A stretch of 64,000 bases of DNA from Siderastrea radians (Eukaryota; Cnidaria; Anthozoa; Scleractinia; Rhizangiidae): NCBI GenBank assembly GCA_964017195.1, contig OZ024895.1, forward strand, positions 15,569,034 to 15,633,033. Direction: 5' to 3'. Shown here piece by piece: positions 1 to 11,368 of the stretch. A program made the position numbers and the translations under genes. The notes beneath the pieces were generated by a model that saw nothing but the letters and a program-made list of their open reading frames with translations, had not been told where the DNA came from and ran no database searches. The number at the start of each line of letters is the position of its first letter. Within the stretch, counting starts at the first letter, position 1.

Positions 1-626
1 AAATTTGAGTTATGGGCCCCACAATTACATTTCACCGGTCAAGGACAAAAACTGGTCAATGAAAATTTCTTGAAACCAAACCAATGGAAATACCTGAATG
101 AAACTTTGCAAGCGGCGGCGCCCGAAGGGATGCGAATGGTATGTGGTTAATTACACCGGGGGTAAAAAACCCCAAGCATGTTTTTGTCTTCATTCAACAA
201 AGTCGGAAACAAAATGATTACAGGTACAACCCTTACATCTTTGACACATTTGATATCGATGGTGATGACTCAGCAAGATTGGACACTTGCCGCCTTCAGT
301 ACGGCACAAAATTTTACCCTGAGCTTGATTACGACCATGATTTTAAAATAAGAATTTTGAATGATTTGATCAATTTCCGATACAGAAAGAACGACTACAA
401 TACCGGAGTTCAGCTGCAGCTTTCAAATTTTGAGAAGTTATACCCAATTATCTATTTTGATCTACGAAACATTGAAGAAAGTGTGACAGGCGACCCGAAA
501 AAGCTTGAATTACATTACAAACTGAATGCAGCAGCAGACGCTCAAGATTATATGATCTTCGCTTTGGTTTTGAATGAAGAAGAATTCGTGCTAAAACAAA
601 TTGGCAGTGAGCTTGTCGTTGTCTAG
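1..626 (+). pseudogene. Polinton major capsid protein (double jelly-roll), C-terminal part, frameshifted
   Basis: The coding frame is open from base 1 and stops at 148-150; the homologous protein then continues from about 141 in another frame to a stop at 624-626. The second part resembles the C-terminal third of the intact capsid protein at 50415-51746: both share a VKHVFI/PKHVFV segment, a PYxFDTF segment, an FYPELxYD segment and an RKNDYN(S/T)G segment, and both end in NEL/SEL plus hydrophobic residues. The product would be the hexon-like capsomer of the virion. What is seen is one indel near 125-145 plus truncation by the window edge. A sequencing error is the main alternative to a true lesion. 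Confidence 0.8.
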
Positions 627-669
627 GAAAAAAAATTGAAAAAAAATTTGAATATAATATACACACAAG

Positions 670-1812
670 ATGAGCACAACTTATAATCCTTTCAAAATAG
701 CACTGACTGATGGCCAGAAAAAAAAACTTCAGAAAGCTTATGTAACAAAGATGCCTGTTGGTCTGAAAGTCAAACCAGACCAAATTGGGCGTGGTGACGA
801 ACTTCTTCTCACTGAAACTCAAATCAAGCGATTGAAAAAAAGATCGGCGGCAGGGAAAGGAATGGTAATAAAATTTAGCCAGACACAGATTCAGAATACT
901 GCGCAGCGTGGTGGAAATTTGTTTTCTGCTATGTTAGGTTTGGCACGACCTTTGATAAAGCCAGCTCTTGGGGCATTAGCAAGTGCAGGTTTGAGTTTCG
1001 GTGCTGAAAAGGTGCTGAAAAAAATATTCGGAAAGGGTTTTGGGCCGAAGGAAATTGAGCTTTATAAACTTGTCCAGCGAATGACTCCTACTCAGAAAAA
1101 GGTGGCAGAACAGTATCTTGTTGGCCAAGGTTTGGTGAGAAGGAGCGGTGCACAATATGGTGGCTTCCTTGGTATGTTGGCGTCTATCGGAGTGCCTTTA
1201 GCCATTGATTTAGTTCGAAAAATAATTGGAAAAGGTATGCAAACGCAACCACCACCACCGCCACCACCACGAACAAGACGATCACCAGGAATACCAAAAG
1301 GTAAAGGGATGCAAATTCAACCTCCACCTTTTTATGGAACTTGGGAGGATTATTATCGTTTAAAAAAACTGAAATTTGAAGATAAACCTCTTTCCAACAT
1401 TGACCTGAGAAAATGGTGCAACTTTTTACGAATTCCCATCAAAGGTATTTTTAGCAGAAACGAAACAAAACCTTTGTTTCATTCCCCATGCATTATCAAC
1501 TTGGATGATTTCGGAAGTTTGGGAACTCACTGGGTATGTTGTTGGCCAAAAGGAAAAGGTCTTTACGAGTATTTCGATTCATTTGGCTTTCCACCACCTT
1601 TGGAATGGGAACAAGAGATGTCAATGCATGGGATGACACATTTTTTCAGAAACGATAACCAAATTCAATGGGAAAAAAGTGTGAGATGTGGTTAATACTG
1701 CCTACTCTTTTTAAACGAAAGAAATAAAGGAACAAGTTTTGCCGATATTTTGGAAATGTTCTCCAACGATTTACTTCAAAATGAGGAAATTGTGAAAAAT
1801 TATTTTTCATAA
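670..1812 (+). pseudogene. Core/minor capsid-like protein fused to adenain-like cysteine protease, one in-frame stop
   Basis: The N-terminal ~200 residues are basic and glycine-rich, with a GGFLGMLASIGVPLAI segment shared with the element-2 homologue at 49510-50337, then a proline run. They resemble small core or membrane-lytic virion proteins of adenovirus-like viruses. From about residue 230 comes a C5/Ulp1-type protease: catalytic His in GTHWVCCW, acidic residue in YFDSFG, Gln in NDNQIQW and Cys in VRCG. A TAA at 1693-1695 interrupts the frame two residues after the catalytic Cys, and the same frame then continues with a normal protease C-terminus to a stop at 1810-1812. A single nonsense substitution explains this. 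The protease would mature virion proteins. Confidence 0.75.
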
Positions 1813-1823
1813 CTATATAAAAA

Positions 1824-2915
1824 ATGGAAGAAGTGTACTGTGTGAAAGAAAATAGGAACACACCAAATGTACCGGGGAGTGAAAAAGTTGTTACAACAAA
1901 AAAAAACAAATAGAAGAGTCTTGTTAGTAAAATGCGCAAGTTGTGGAAAAATGAAATCTGCTGGTTTCTTGCCGGGAAACTGAGTGAGCCCTCCCGCGCG
2001 GAGGGCAGTGGTATATTTGGCGACGTTGCTATGGCAGTTGGTGATCTTGCAATTACAAAAGGAATCCCATATCTTGCAAAAAAAAGTGTTGAAGCTGGAC
2101 GATATTACACTTCTGAAGCAATGAGAGACCCAAAACTGCAAAAGAAAGCAATAAATTACACTCTTGACAAAGCCCGCCCAGTTATTCAAAAAGTTGGAAG
2201 TGAAATGTTAAATCAACTTTCAACTAAAGTTCGACCAAACCAACGTTACAAAACTGACAGACCTGATTTGGATGGAGCTGGGTTTGATATACATGCAGCA
2301 ACTGGAAAATTTCCGAAACCAAAAAAAGGTTGGACATTGCCGGGACATAATTTCACAGGGCCATATAACCCTCTTGAAAAGCAGGTGAAATACAACCCAG
2401 AAACGGGTGAAATTCTGGAAATATATCAACCACCAACAGGTGCAACAGATGCGATTGCTATGCAACACGATGTTGATTATGATGTTTGTTCCAACCGTGA
2501 AAAAAAGTATGGTGAAAATCTCAAAAAATGCAAACACAAAGCGGATAAAAAAATGGTGAAGTCTCTTGACGCAGTTCCTTACAAACAGAGGCAGTGGGGT
2601 CATGCAGCTGCAAGAAATGCAATTAATGCTAAACAAAAGTTAGGGTTGGGTTTGAAAAAACAAAAAGGGACTGGTGTTTTGGACAAACCGTTGGATGCAA
2701 TAAAATTTGCTGAAACTTTGACAAAAAAAAGGATTCCTTCCACAGAACATGTATTCGATCGGTATTGGTCAGGTGATATTGCGAAAAATGCTTTCACAGG
2801 ACCAACTGGTGTCACAAGCAAGAAATTTTGGACTCATCCGGAAAAGGGTACTGTCATGCGTTTGGTAAAAAATCCAAAAACAGGCAAATATGAAAATGTT
2901 TATGAAGAACCTTGA
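1824..2915 (+). pseudogene. Zinc-ribbon / phospholipase A2 / C-terminal-domain protein, N-terminus frameshifted
   Basis: An ATG at 1824 follows a TATATAA stretch and starts a Cys-containing zinc-ribbon-like segment, but the frame stops just after an A9 run near 1900; the second CxxC of the ribbon (CASCGK) is in another frame. From 1932 a clean frame of 327 codons runs to 2915. It holds a parvovirus-type PLA2 domain: calcium-loop-like GHNFTGPYN and catalytic AMQHDVDY. The last ~65 residues form a second conserved block (VFDRYWSGDI ... KFWTHPEKGTVMR) that is a separate gene in element 2 at 48624-49025. In parvoviruses PLA2 breaches endosomal membrane; that role here is inference. Start choice is uncertain because of the N-terminal indels. 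Confidence 0.75.
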
Positions 2916-3454
2916 TTGGCTTTCAACCACCATTTATAAAACTCATGTTTTGCGTGCCGCCAACTTTCTAAGCTTTTTGGAAGGTGATTAGAAATAGATT
3001 CCATAATTTCTTTTTTCTTTGGCCAGCATTCAGAAGGTACTATTTCAAAATAATTGTACAAAAAATAGGGGTAGTTCACTGACTTGCCGGACATCTTCTG
3101 AAATTGAGCAATAACGTTACCAAGAAAATCTACCTCGCTGGAAGAAAACATTTCTTTAATGTTCCATTTTCGCAAAACATTGTTTAAATAATCATTATTT
3201 GTTTTAAGAGCAGTGGAACTTCTTCTCCAATTTTCTTCTTCAAAATATTCATAATCATCATATTCAATCACTCTACCACATTTTTGACATGCCTGACAGA
3301 ACTCATTCTCCACATAAACTATTTGCTCCTCGCATGAAGGACAACGATCAATCTTTTTTGATAACAAGCTTATTTCATTTCTTTTGTGCAACATTTCTTG
3401 AATTATTTTCGACGAAATTTTCTCACCTTGCAAACAATCAAACGGGTCGTCCAT
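2900..3454 (-). CDS. Zinc-ribbon protein resembling VLTF3-type late transcription factor
   Basis: The 184-residue product has an N-terminal zinc ribbon with four CxxC-type pairs (CPSCEEQ and CQKCGRV among them), followed by an acidic stretch and an alpha-helical C-terminal half ending in a Trp-rich segment. The layout matches the VLTF3-like proteins of nucleocytoplasmic large DNA viruses and the similarly placed small gene at 57572-58132. The tail overlaps the end of the PLA2 gene by 16 bases on the opposite strand, and the start lies 22 bases from the divergent integrase start. A role in late transcription is inferred from the fold, and a TFIIB-type ribbon of other function is possible. Confidence 0.45.
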   Translation of the reverse strand: MDDPFDCLQGEKISSKIIQEMLHKRNEISLLSKKIDRCPSCEEQIVYVENEFCQACQKCGRVIEYDDYEYFEEENWRRSSTALKTNNDYLNNVLRKWNIKEMFSSSEVDFLGNVIAQFQKMSGKSVNYPYFLYNYFEIVPSECWPKKKEIMESISNHLPKSLESWRHAKHEFYKWWLKANQGSS

Positions 3455-3476
3455 TTTTTATTGTGTATAGTATACA
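3455..3476. promoter_or_regulatory. Compact divergent start region between VLTF3-like and integrase genes
   Basis: Only 22 bases separate the two divergent start codons. The spacer is AT-rich and includes a near-palindromic GTATAGTATAC next to the integrase ATG. A shared promoter is inferred; no experimental signal can be read here. Confidence 0.35.
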
Positions 3477-4481
3477 ATGAGCTCACGCGTTTTAAATAAG
3501 TTGTCAAAAATTTATTACAGCCCGCAAGGGTATTGGAAAGGGTTTGCGGCAATTAAGAAATTAGCCCAGGCAGCGAAAGTTTCGGAAGATGTGGCTCAAA
3601 ACTGGTTGATGAAGCAAGCTCTTTGGCAGATTTATTTACCAGCCCCACGTTATATTCCAAGACCGAAATTTGATGTTCCTGTTCCAAACAAAGTTCATCA
3701 AGCTGATCTTCTGTATCTCCCACACGATCGCCCACCACGCTCCCGTAAAACTTTTAAATATGCTCTCACGGTGGTAGATGTGGCCTGTCGATACAAAGAA
3801 GCCGAACCGTTAACCACAAAAGAGGCTAAAGAAGTCGCAGCTGCTCTGGAACGGATTTATAGTCGTGGTCCTTTGAAGTGGCCGAAACTGCTTCAGGTCG
3901 ATCCTGGTTGTGAGTTTATGGGTGCTGTGAATCAACTGCTTTCAAAACATAATGTCGAGGTTAGACGTGGTCGTGTGGATATTCACCGTGATCAAGCAAT
4001 TGTTGAAAGATTCAACCGCACCCTGGCTGAACGGCTGTTTGGCCACCAATATGGAGTTGAAATGCGCCTCCCTGAGGGTCAGCGGTCTACTTCGTGGGTG
4101 AAAAGGCTTCCTCAAGTTGTTGCCGCTCTGAACAACGAGGTAACAAGCCTTACCGGCAAGAAACCCGCCGTTGCCATTAAAGAAAAATATGTTTCTGCAA
4201 AGCCATCGACACCTTATTCAAGGCCTGTTGGGCAAAGGGAAAAAAAGCTCCCCTCTCTCGTTAATGTGCGCTATCTCTACCAACCTGGCGAGCTTGAAGG
4301 CGGTGTAAAAAGAGCTACAGTTCCAATCTGGTCTTTGAAAGTTTACAGCATTGAAAGATCTTTTACCAAACCAAATCAACCCGTTCTCTACTATTTGTAC
4401 GACGGTCCAAAGCGCGGCTTCGTGCGTGAAGAACTGCTGGTTGTCCCTCCAAACACACAATTACCCCCCGAGCAACTTTAA
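3477..4481 (+). CDS. Retroviral-type (rve) integrase of Polinton 1
   Basis: The 334-residue ORF is intact. An N-terminal helical region of about 60 residues is followed by the DDE core: first Asp in HQADLLYL, second Asp in LLQVDPGCEF, and Glu in AIVERFNRTLAERL. The C-terminal ~90 residues form a beta-rich region with no chromodomain, unlike the integrase of the second element. It would insert the linear element DNA and create the 6-bp target duplications typical of the superfamily. Its stop codon overlaps the convergent polymerase B stop by 21 bases. This is the best-preserved gene of element 1. Confidence 0.88.
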   Translation: MSSRVLNKLSKIYYSPQGYWKGFAAIKKLAQAAKVSEDVAQNWLMKQALWQIYLPAPRYIPRPKFDVPVPNKVHQADLLYLPHDRPPRSRKTFKYALTVVDVACRYKEAEPLTTKEAKEVAAALERIYSRGPLKWPKLLQVDPGCEFMGAVNQLLSKHNVEVRRGRVDIHRDQAIVERFNRTLAERLFGHQYGVEMRLPEGQRSTSWVKRLPQVVAALNNEVTSLTGKKPAVAIKEKYVSAKPSTPYSRPVGQREKKLPSLVNVRYLYQPGELEGGVKRATVPIWSLKVYSIERSFTKPNQPVLYYLYDGPKRGFVREELLVVPPNTQLPPEQL

Positions 4482-7400
4482 AACTTCGGCATCTAACTCC
4501 CTAAGTTCATCATATGTTAATGTTGGCATTTCGTTGTACCCATAAGCTTTTGTATGAATACCATCGTCACATATCCATCGCTTTGAATCAAATGGTGAAA
4601 GCGAAATTTTGTTAAGATGCATTCCGTATATCTCATGCCCCTCGCTTCGAATAATGTTCATTCCATGCCTTTTCTGCTCCTTACCAAAAAGAGTTTCCTT
4701 GTAATGTTCATGCATAATTTTTTTATTCACAACACTCTTTTTTACACCCTTTGCTTTTTTTATATTTTTTTCGTCAGCTTTCAAGATAGAATACATTTTT
4801 GGTCTAAGACAAACACACTCTACAATTGGTGTTCCATTGCATTCATCTTTCATTTTGCCCAAGACCTTTTTGTTTATATTTGAGTAAAGTGGATGCTCCT
4901 TCGGGTAGTCGCTCGTATCATAAAGATCTTTGTATACATCATCAGTTTCAATTTCAACAAGAAGGCTGTCGGTGTCTGTGTACAAAAGCTCGCACTTTGG
5001 CCCGTATTGCTTTTTCAGTTTGTTATAGAAAAAGTCGTACATAAATATTTTGCTGTCGTCAAGTATTGTCATCCCCGTGTAGACCGGCTTGTTGAGCAGC
5101 AGCCGGCTTTTGCGCATGTCGATTCCGAACAGGTTGTTTGAAAACATAACATGCCTTGAGTACAAAGGGCTGGCAACAAATTTCCTTATTTTGTCTGTCT
5201 CATTGCTTCTTACTATTTTTATTTCAACACGGTTACGCAGGTTTTCCATGGTTTTGCCGAAAACTGAGTTATTCATGAGCTTGTAAAAGTTCTTTTCAAA
5301 GTCGCTCTTTGCGTTTTTCCTGAATTCTGTATTCATCCGGATGTACGGCTCCATCCAGCATTCTTGTTCGAACTCCAACACCCTGTGCACGCGCTTCAGT
5401 TTCATGCCCTGCTTTAGATAAAACTGCAAGTTTCTGTAATGCACGACATAGTTGCTTTTGTCTTCAAGTGTCAACAGAAGCTTTTTGCTATCCGGTGGTT
5501 TCAGATCAAGTTCTTTAATCAACCTCTTTTGGTAGTCCGACATACATTCTTTTTTCACAACCTTTTTCTCAGGAGCCAGTGGATAGCTGTTGTGTTGCTC
5601 ATGCAGTTCTGCTGGATATTCAAGATCAACCTCAAGAATCCACCCATTTTTTGAGTTTTCTTTTTTCTTTATTATTTCTTCCTCACTCGGCATGACACGT
5701 TTCCATTTAAAATCTCTTTTTGGAAGTGCCTTGCTCATTGCCCATCCGTAAAGGTTGTTCTGGTCAAGATACATTATGTATTTGTTCGGTTTGCTTGGGT
5801 CATAGCCTTGTACTTGCGGGTTGTTTGCCTTTGCGTATCTTTTGCTTACCATTGAGATTCCACCCCTCATTCCCCTTTCCACAAATAAATGCATATCAAG
5901 ATCTGTTAATAACTCAAGCTCTACCTCAGTTTTTTTCAATAAAGCATCCCAAGAGAGGCCTGGAGAAGTTAAATAATGAGCCGGATCTAACCCATACTGC
6001 TCTTGGCATAGGTTTCTGAAGTTTTCAAAAACATCCGCCAGCAGGGCGACATCCGTTTTCACGTAAAGATCGTGTAAATCGCCCAAAGTTTTACATTCAA
6101 AAGTTTTCCAAACAGTCTGCAAGTGTTCGTAATCTTCGTCTGTTATGTGCTCGTCGTTCAGCTTGCTGTAAAACTTCTCTTTTTCAGGAAGCTTTGTCTC
6201 TCTGAATCTTTCCCATGAGTCCATGTACTCGTAAGGGTATATCCCTTTTTTGTAAAGCAGATCAATTCCTTTTGAAAATGTTGATGTTATTTTCAACGCC
6301 TCCTTTGGTGTTGCGCTTACAAGTGAATCAAGACTCGCTTGCAAAAAATTCAAGCTGTCAATGAACCTTATATTACCCACTGAAAATGAAATGTATTTTT
6401 CCATGTTGTTGGGAATGCAATTCACATCTTTTTCAATCTTTGAAATTGCCTGCATTAAATGGTGTGCATCGTAATTCCTTAGGTTGTGGAACACAACTGG
6501 TATTTGGTAATTAATAGGGTTTATACGAAGTTTTAAATTGCATTTGTTATGCGCTGCTCCTCGGAACTTACCAGTTATGTGGCAATGGTCTTTTACTGAG
6601 TCAATTATGTTTTTCTGAAGTAAAGGACAACCACAGAAAATACAATTTTCCTGTGATTTTGCTTTCAACTGGTTTTCTTTGTCTGTTAATTTTTTCAGCC
6701 TTAAAACTCCCCATTGTTTCTCTTCTTTTTGTGCTCTATAACCAATTTTCACTGCCTTCATTTTCTTCTATACTCCAAACTGGTAAAGAGTCTAAAAATT
6801 CATCTTTTATCAAACTTTTATTACAAATATGGCAGTCACTTGCATTTTGTATTTTACCCAGTCTTCTGGCTCCATCACAATTGGCTTTTTTTGTGATAAA
6901 CATTCTCTTATTTTTACCTCTTCCTCAAGAATATCATTTAAAAACATTTCAACCGCATTTTCACCCCTGCTAACCTTTGAACTGAAAACTTTTCCGTCAT
7001 TTCTCACAACAATGTAACAATATCCACATGCTTCATGCCATTCGGTCTTCTCTGTGTAGCTTTTTTTCTTGCTCTCTGGCAAAATCTCACAGCCAAGAAT
7101 CTTTCTAATCAAAGCCTCAATGTCAGCATATATAACGTATGGAACCTTCATCTGTTTGTGATGATTTTGGAAAAAAGGGGTGTTTTTCCCCTCTTCCGGC
7201 ATCTCGATCCTTGTCGGCCTGCCATTCACACCATTGCAATATTTTTTGTTGTTCTCGAGCAATTCAGCTCTTGAAAAACCTGTTAAGCACATCATGCAGT
7301 AGTGTTTTGCGTTTCTATTTTTTGTCTGATCGAAGAGCAAAGTGCTCACCCGTTTTACATAACAATAGTGTTGTATAATCCCCGACTCAATTAACATCAG

Positions 7401-8159
7401 GTTTATCCGCGGCACGCTTTTTTCTTTTTCACTTATCCTATGCGGAATCACACGATTGTTTTCCCAGCCAAATACGTTAATTGCTAGGTTTTTGTTTTGA
7501 GCTTCAAGCTTGTCTATCTGTTTTACCGGTGTGGGGAAATCGATTCCTTCATAGTTAATGCCATCTTTAACCGGATATTTGCTTGGTCTTTCCGCGTGAT
7601 TTCCATCTTTTGGAGGGAATAAAGCAGCTCTGAGTGCCCACTTCAAACATTCGTTGTCTCTGTTTTTCACATTAATTATTGCCTTCTTTTTTGCCAGATT
7701 GGCTGGAAGAGGTAAATAGGTTCCTCCGCGCAGTGGCTGATAGCGTGCAACATTCACGTAGGCAACCATTATTCTTTCAAGAACCCATCCTGAGCCCCGC
7801 TCTGACCAAGACTCTATTTCACCCTTTATTCTTTCAACAAATCTGTCGAATTCTGTTTTTATCTGGTCCTCGTCATTTCTGTTGAAAACGTGCGGTTCAT
7901 TTTCTCGAAAATAATGTTCCATGTACTGTGTTCCACCATCTCTCTCAATTGAAAACTCTACTTGTAAACCAAAACTCACTTTTACGCTTTTTAATTTTTG
8001 GATTTCGTTTTCAACCAAATCAGTAAACTTTTCTTTCGTTTCGCTTGCAAACACAAAAAGATCTTTATTGTTTGGATTTTTTTCAGAAACAGCCATTCTC
8101 CAAACACGAAGCCAGTCCTGGAAATTATTTTGGGATATCAAAAACCTGTCATATGGCAC
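4461..8159 (-). pseudogene. Protein-primed DNA polymerase B of Polinton 1, two frameshifts
   Basis: Two large ORFs, 8159-6810 and 6761-4461, form one gene. Exonuclease motifs are visible as YADIEAL (ExoI), NLRNYDAHH (ExoII) and YVKTDVALLADVFE (ExoIII); polymerase motifs are MYLDQNNLYGWAM (A), KLMNNSVFGKTMEN (B) and YTDTDSLL (C). DxxNLYG is typical of protein-primed family B enzymes. Between ExoI and ExoII a zinc-finger-like CHIC/CHITGK region is broken: the reading frame changes twice between about 6840 and 6740. All catalytic residues survive. It lies opposite in direction to the capsid genes and the integrase, unlike element 2. The enzyme would replicate the linear element from its protein-capped ends. 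Confidence 0.88.
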
Positions 8160-8411
8160 AACATAATCTGGTTTTAACGTTGAGGCAAGTTTATGTTTTT
8201 CTCCTCCGGTGTTGTGCCGTAATTTTTGCCGTAATTTTTGCGGCCGCCATTTTGGTGTATATACTTGTGATTATATTTGTTCAATGGGAAAAAATTCTGG
8301 GCCACTTTGTATATATACCAGTGCAGACATTTCTTAAATATAAAATATTTTCTGTGACACATCCTCTTCACTGGTCCGCTAAGTCACGCGCTTCGTTTTT
8401 ATACTGTTTGT
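8160..8411. other. AT-rich non-coding flank of polymerase gene
   Basis: No coding potential was recognised. The stretch holds a short direct repeat (CCGTAATTTTTG, 8217-8240) and TATATA-like tracts. It probably contains the polymerase promoter and may contain the end of element 1, but no repeat partner is in view. Confidence 0.4.
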
Positions 8412-8558
8412 GTTACACACATGTAAGATGAGGTGTTCTGGGACATAAATTTTATTAAGCGGTTTTTCCGAAACGAGATGAGCATGGGAGCCGAGTTTCG
8501 GTGAAAAACCGCTTAATATAAACTTCTGTCCCAGAACCCTCATCTTACATGTGTGTTT
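8412..8558. repeat. ~147-bp foldback palindrome
   Basis: The left arm (CACATGTAAGATGAGG onward) pairs with the right arm (CCTCATCTTACATGTG) along almost its whole length, including an internal AAGCGGTTTTT / AAAAACCGCTT pair, leaving a loop of about 20 bases near 8475-8495. It is either a foldback MITE or part of a Polinton end. Confidence 0.75.
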
Positions 8559-10671
8559 AGTAAATATTCCGATTTCGATTCTTAAAATTGTATTTCTCTT
8601 AAATAGCATTGACGCTTTCACTTGTTAAAAATTAGGTTACTTCATTTACGAAGCTTTTGCATTAAGAAATGGATCAATGACACAGAAATTGTAAATTAAT
8701 CGATTTTGCAACATTTTTTCTTTCTCTTTTCTATGTGCAATGGCATTTGTAATTGGGAATGCAAATAAAATGTTGTTGTTGTTGTTCGAAATAAAGGCTT
8801 TAATAGATCGGATCGTCGGTGCGTGGAAATTGAAGTTGGGAAAAAATATGGGTCAAATACCACACGCCACTATTTGCCTAAGGGTTTAACAATGTTATTT
8901 CTTTTACCTGTCATAGCAATCTTAGTAAATGAACTACTAAGAAAAATGATTAAATATCAAGTTATTATTTTTCGCAGCGAATAAGGCAAGCGAAAGCTTC
9001 GTTTCCTCGGTGGTCCGCATGTTGTTGTTGAGCAGCAGAAAATTTTCCTTGTGCGCTTTTAATTTTGACTACAAATATTTAGATTCCGGTCACACAAGGC
9101 CTCCAGTTCTTGAAAAAAAGGTTTTGATTTATTTCACTTCTTTCGGCTCAGAAAAAGAATTCTCTAAAAACTGTTTAAAACATTTAGCAGCGCCAAGCAC
9201 TTGTGTTTCAATGTGTTGAGTGACCACTGTACTATGATAGACACGATAAGCTGCCTGGCAGCTGACTACAACAATAACGGTTTTTCAAGAAAGATTCCCA
9301 GACTATGCCAAGAGTGGCCAAAAATCTCAATGCTTTTTTTTATAATATATAATGAACATAAACAACGGCAGACAAGGTATCGCTTCTTTTATTTTCTCCC
9401 ACACCAATAGTAACATCGATCGACCCAAGGTTGAGAATTCGCGAGCATCAAAGTCTAAAGTTTTCATAGGTGTTTTGTCTAAATTTCCACAGCTTAAAAG
9501 ATCAATTCTTCGAATAGCCATGTCTATTTTGCCACAGGTTTACAGTGGATAAAAGTTACACAACCTACCTTGGAATGGACAACTTTATGATCGCTGTATA
9601 GTGGCTTAACAGCTGGCTGGAGAGCGCTATCCAAGCTTTGAACAACCGAGATGAAGCGAATGAATCATTGTCTAACCATATTTCGCTTATGTTTTGAACT
9701 CCCGCCAAATAACTCAAATAATATTGTCAACAAACCGGTTTACAAGATTATTAGTTGAAACCTCACATCAGTTCTTACATCGTACGGTAAGAAAAATTCT
9801 TCATTTGCCGATTGAAACGAATCCTCAGAGGCTTCGGAAGTTAAAGACTGTTCCGAATCGTAGAAATACTCTTCGGAGGTTTCGCAGTTGACGGTAGACA
9901 TCTTCAGTCAAACCACAAGGAAACGCGACTGAGGTGAGCCTCTGACGTCACAAGCTATTAAATTGCGCAATCACCCAGGAACACGTTTTCAGTAATGGCG
10001 GGCACATTTTACGCGACTTTGGAGCTAAAAAATATTAGGATGGAAGGTTTGTTGTTCAGTTTTCTAGGGAAATATGAACAAAACGCGACATTCTGCAACA
10101 GAATTTGGCGGAAATAAACCTATGAATTTTCGTCTCAGTGGCACTTTAAAATTGTTGAAGGTATTTATCTACCATGCTGTCAACTAATGTTTATGTCTGA
10201 CCTAGCCGGTGTAATTTTGAACCAACCACAGTTATTTGCAAAACAGCTCGTACTTTAACTTTTGTGAAAATCGCACTGGAAGCCCTCCTCCTGCTACTGT
10301 TGTGTGTATACAGACCGTGATATTTTACTTCGCTTTATTACTGCTACTTCACTTATTATAGAACTGGTTTATAATCAAGTTATTTTCTGTTCTTTATTCA
10401 GGGATATTTCACTGCAACAGCAGCTGAATATAAAATGCACAGGTCTGGAGGATAACTTTGGAGACAGAATTTTTTTTCTCCAAGGGAAGCTTCGTAATCA
10501 AGAATAAACCAACTAGATAAAGCAACACATCAAGTGACAACCTATTCAGATACATTTAAATATCTTTCCTTAAGGTTGCTGAATTTGTATAAATAAAACA
10601 TTGTGAAAGAAACACTACATGTATGTCATTTCATAACAATAATAATATTTCCATAGTGTCTTGATAATTTG
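8559..10671. other. Non-coding intergenic region
   Basis: Only short spurious ORFs occur here. GTTGTTGTTGTT-type and AT-rich tracts are present. No gene, promoter or clear element boundary was recognised. Confidence 0.5.
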
Positions 10672-11090
10672 AGGGCGGCATGGTTGACTAATGGTTAGTG
10701 CGCTGGACTCTGAATTGAGCAGTCCGCGTTCAAACCATGGCAAGGGTAATTGGGGTAATTGTGTTGTGTTTTTAGACAAGACACTTTACTCTCATAGTGC
10801 CTCTCTCCACCCAGGTGTGTAAATGGGTACTGGCAAGTTTACTGCTGTGGGGTAACCCTGCGATAGACTAACATCCCATCCAGGGAGAGGGGGGGGGGGA
10901 GAGAATACTTCTAGTCTCTTCAAGCTATTGAAACTGGTATAAGCTCCCGCCTGATGGGACACTAGGCTGGAATACAGACTTGAAAAGTTGACATCAAATG
11001 AGTAGGAGGCAGGTCTTATTTTTACCAAGCTCGACAAATTAAATGAAATACTTTTGGTCAAACAGCTTGAGTCAGAGACAAACTAAACAC
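10672..11090 (+). mobile_element. tRNA-derived SINE
   Basis: The head has a pol III A box-like TGGTTAGTGCGCTGG and a B box-like GCGTTCAAACC about 40 bases later. It is followed by a domain with ACAAGACACTTTACTCTC and CCACCCAGGTGTGTAAATGG, a central block of the type shared by several metazoan SINE superfamilies, and a G-run. The 3' limit is approximate. No intact tRNA fold is claimed. Confidence 0.65.
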
Positions 11091-11368
11091 AAGGGTTTTG
11101 ATCTTCAGTGATGCAGGCTAACCTCTTGCAAAATAATGAATAAAACCCATTTGAACCTCATTAAGTTTCGAACCATTTATTGAGCTTCTCACCTTTCCAC
11201 AACAGGCGATTTGCTGTGCATGAAGTCTCCACTAATGAGTTGTTGTGGAATCACTTTTTAGTTACAACAGATGTGGTCATGTGACCTTCAGTGCATGGGT
11301 AATCAAAATGATAGTATGAAGCTCTAATGATGCCAATTATGGACATCAGTAAACCCATTTATCATGCT

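Larger units (their letters stand above)
1..8411. mobile_element. Polinton/Maverick element 1, right part, truncated by window edge
   Basis: A block of virus-type genes fills this stretch: major capsid protein, core protein fused to a cysteine protease, zinc-ribbon/PLA2 protein, VLTF3-like factor, retroviral-type integrase and protein-primed polymerase B. This gene set is diagnostic of Polintons and adintoviruses. The left end lies outside the window. The right end was not located: coding stops at 8159, no terminal inverted repeat could be matched because its partner is not in view, and 8411 is only the edge of the next distinct structure, a foldback hairpin. The packaging ATPase and penton genes expected of the family would lie to the left. 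Several genes are broken, so this copy looks inactive. Confidence 0.85.

Noticed and set aside
1646..2636. Several minus-strand ORFs opposite the PLA2 and protease genes
   Set aside because: They are shadows rich in Phe and Cys produced by antisense of Lys-rich coding sequence.
1..8411. Exogenous adenovirus or parvovirus sequence
   Set aside because: Protease and PLA2 resemble those families, but integrase, DxxNLYG polymerase and capsid type fit Polintons/adintoviruses.
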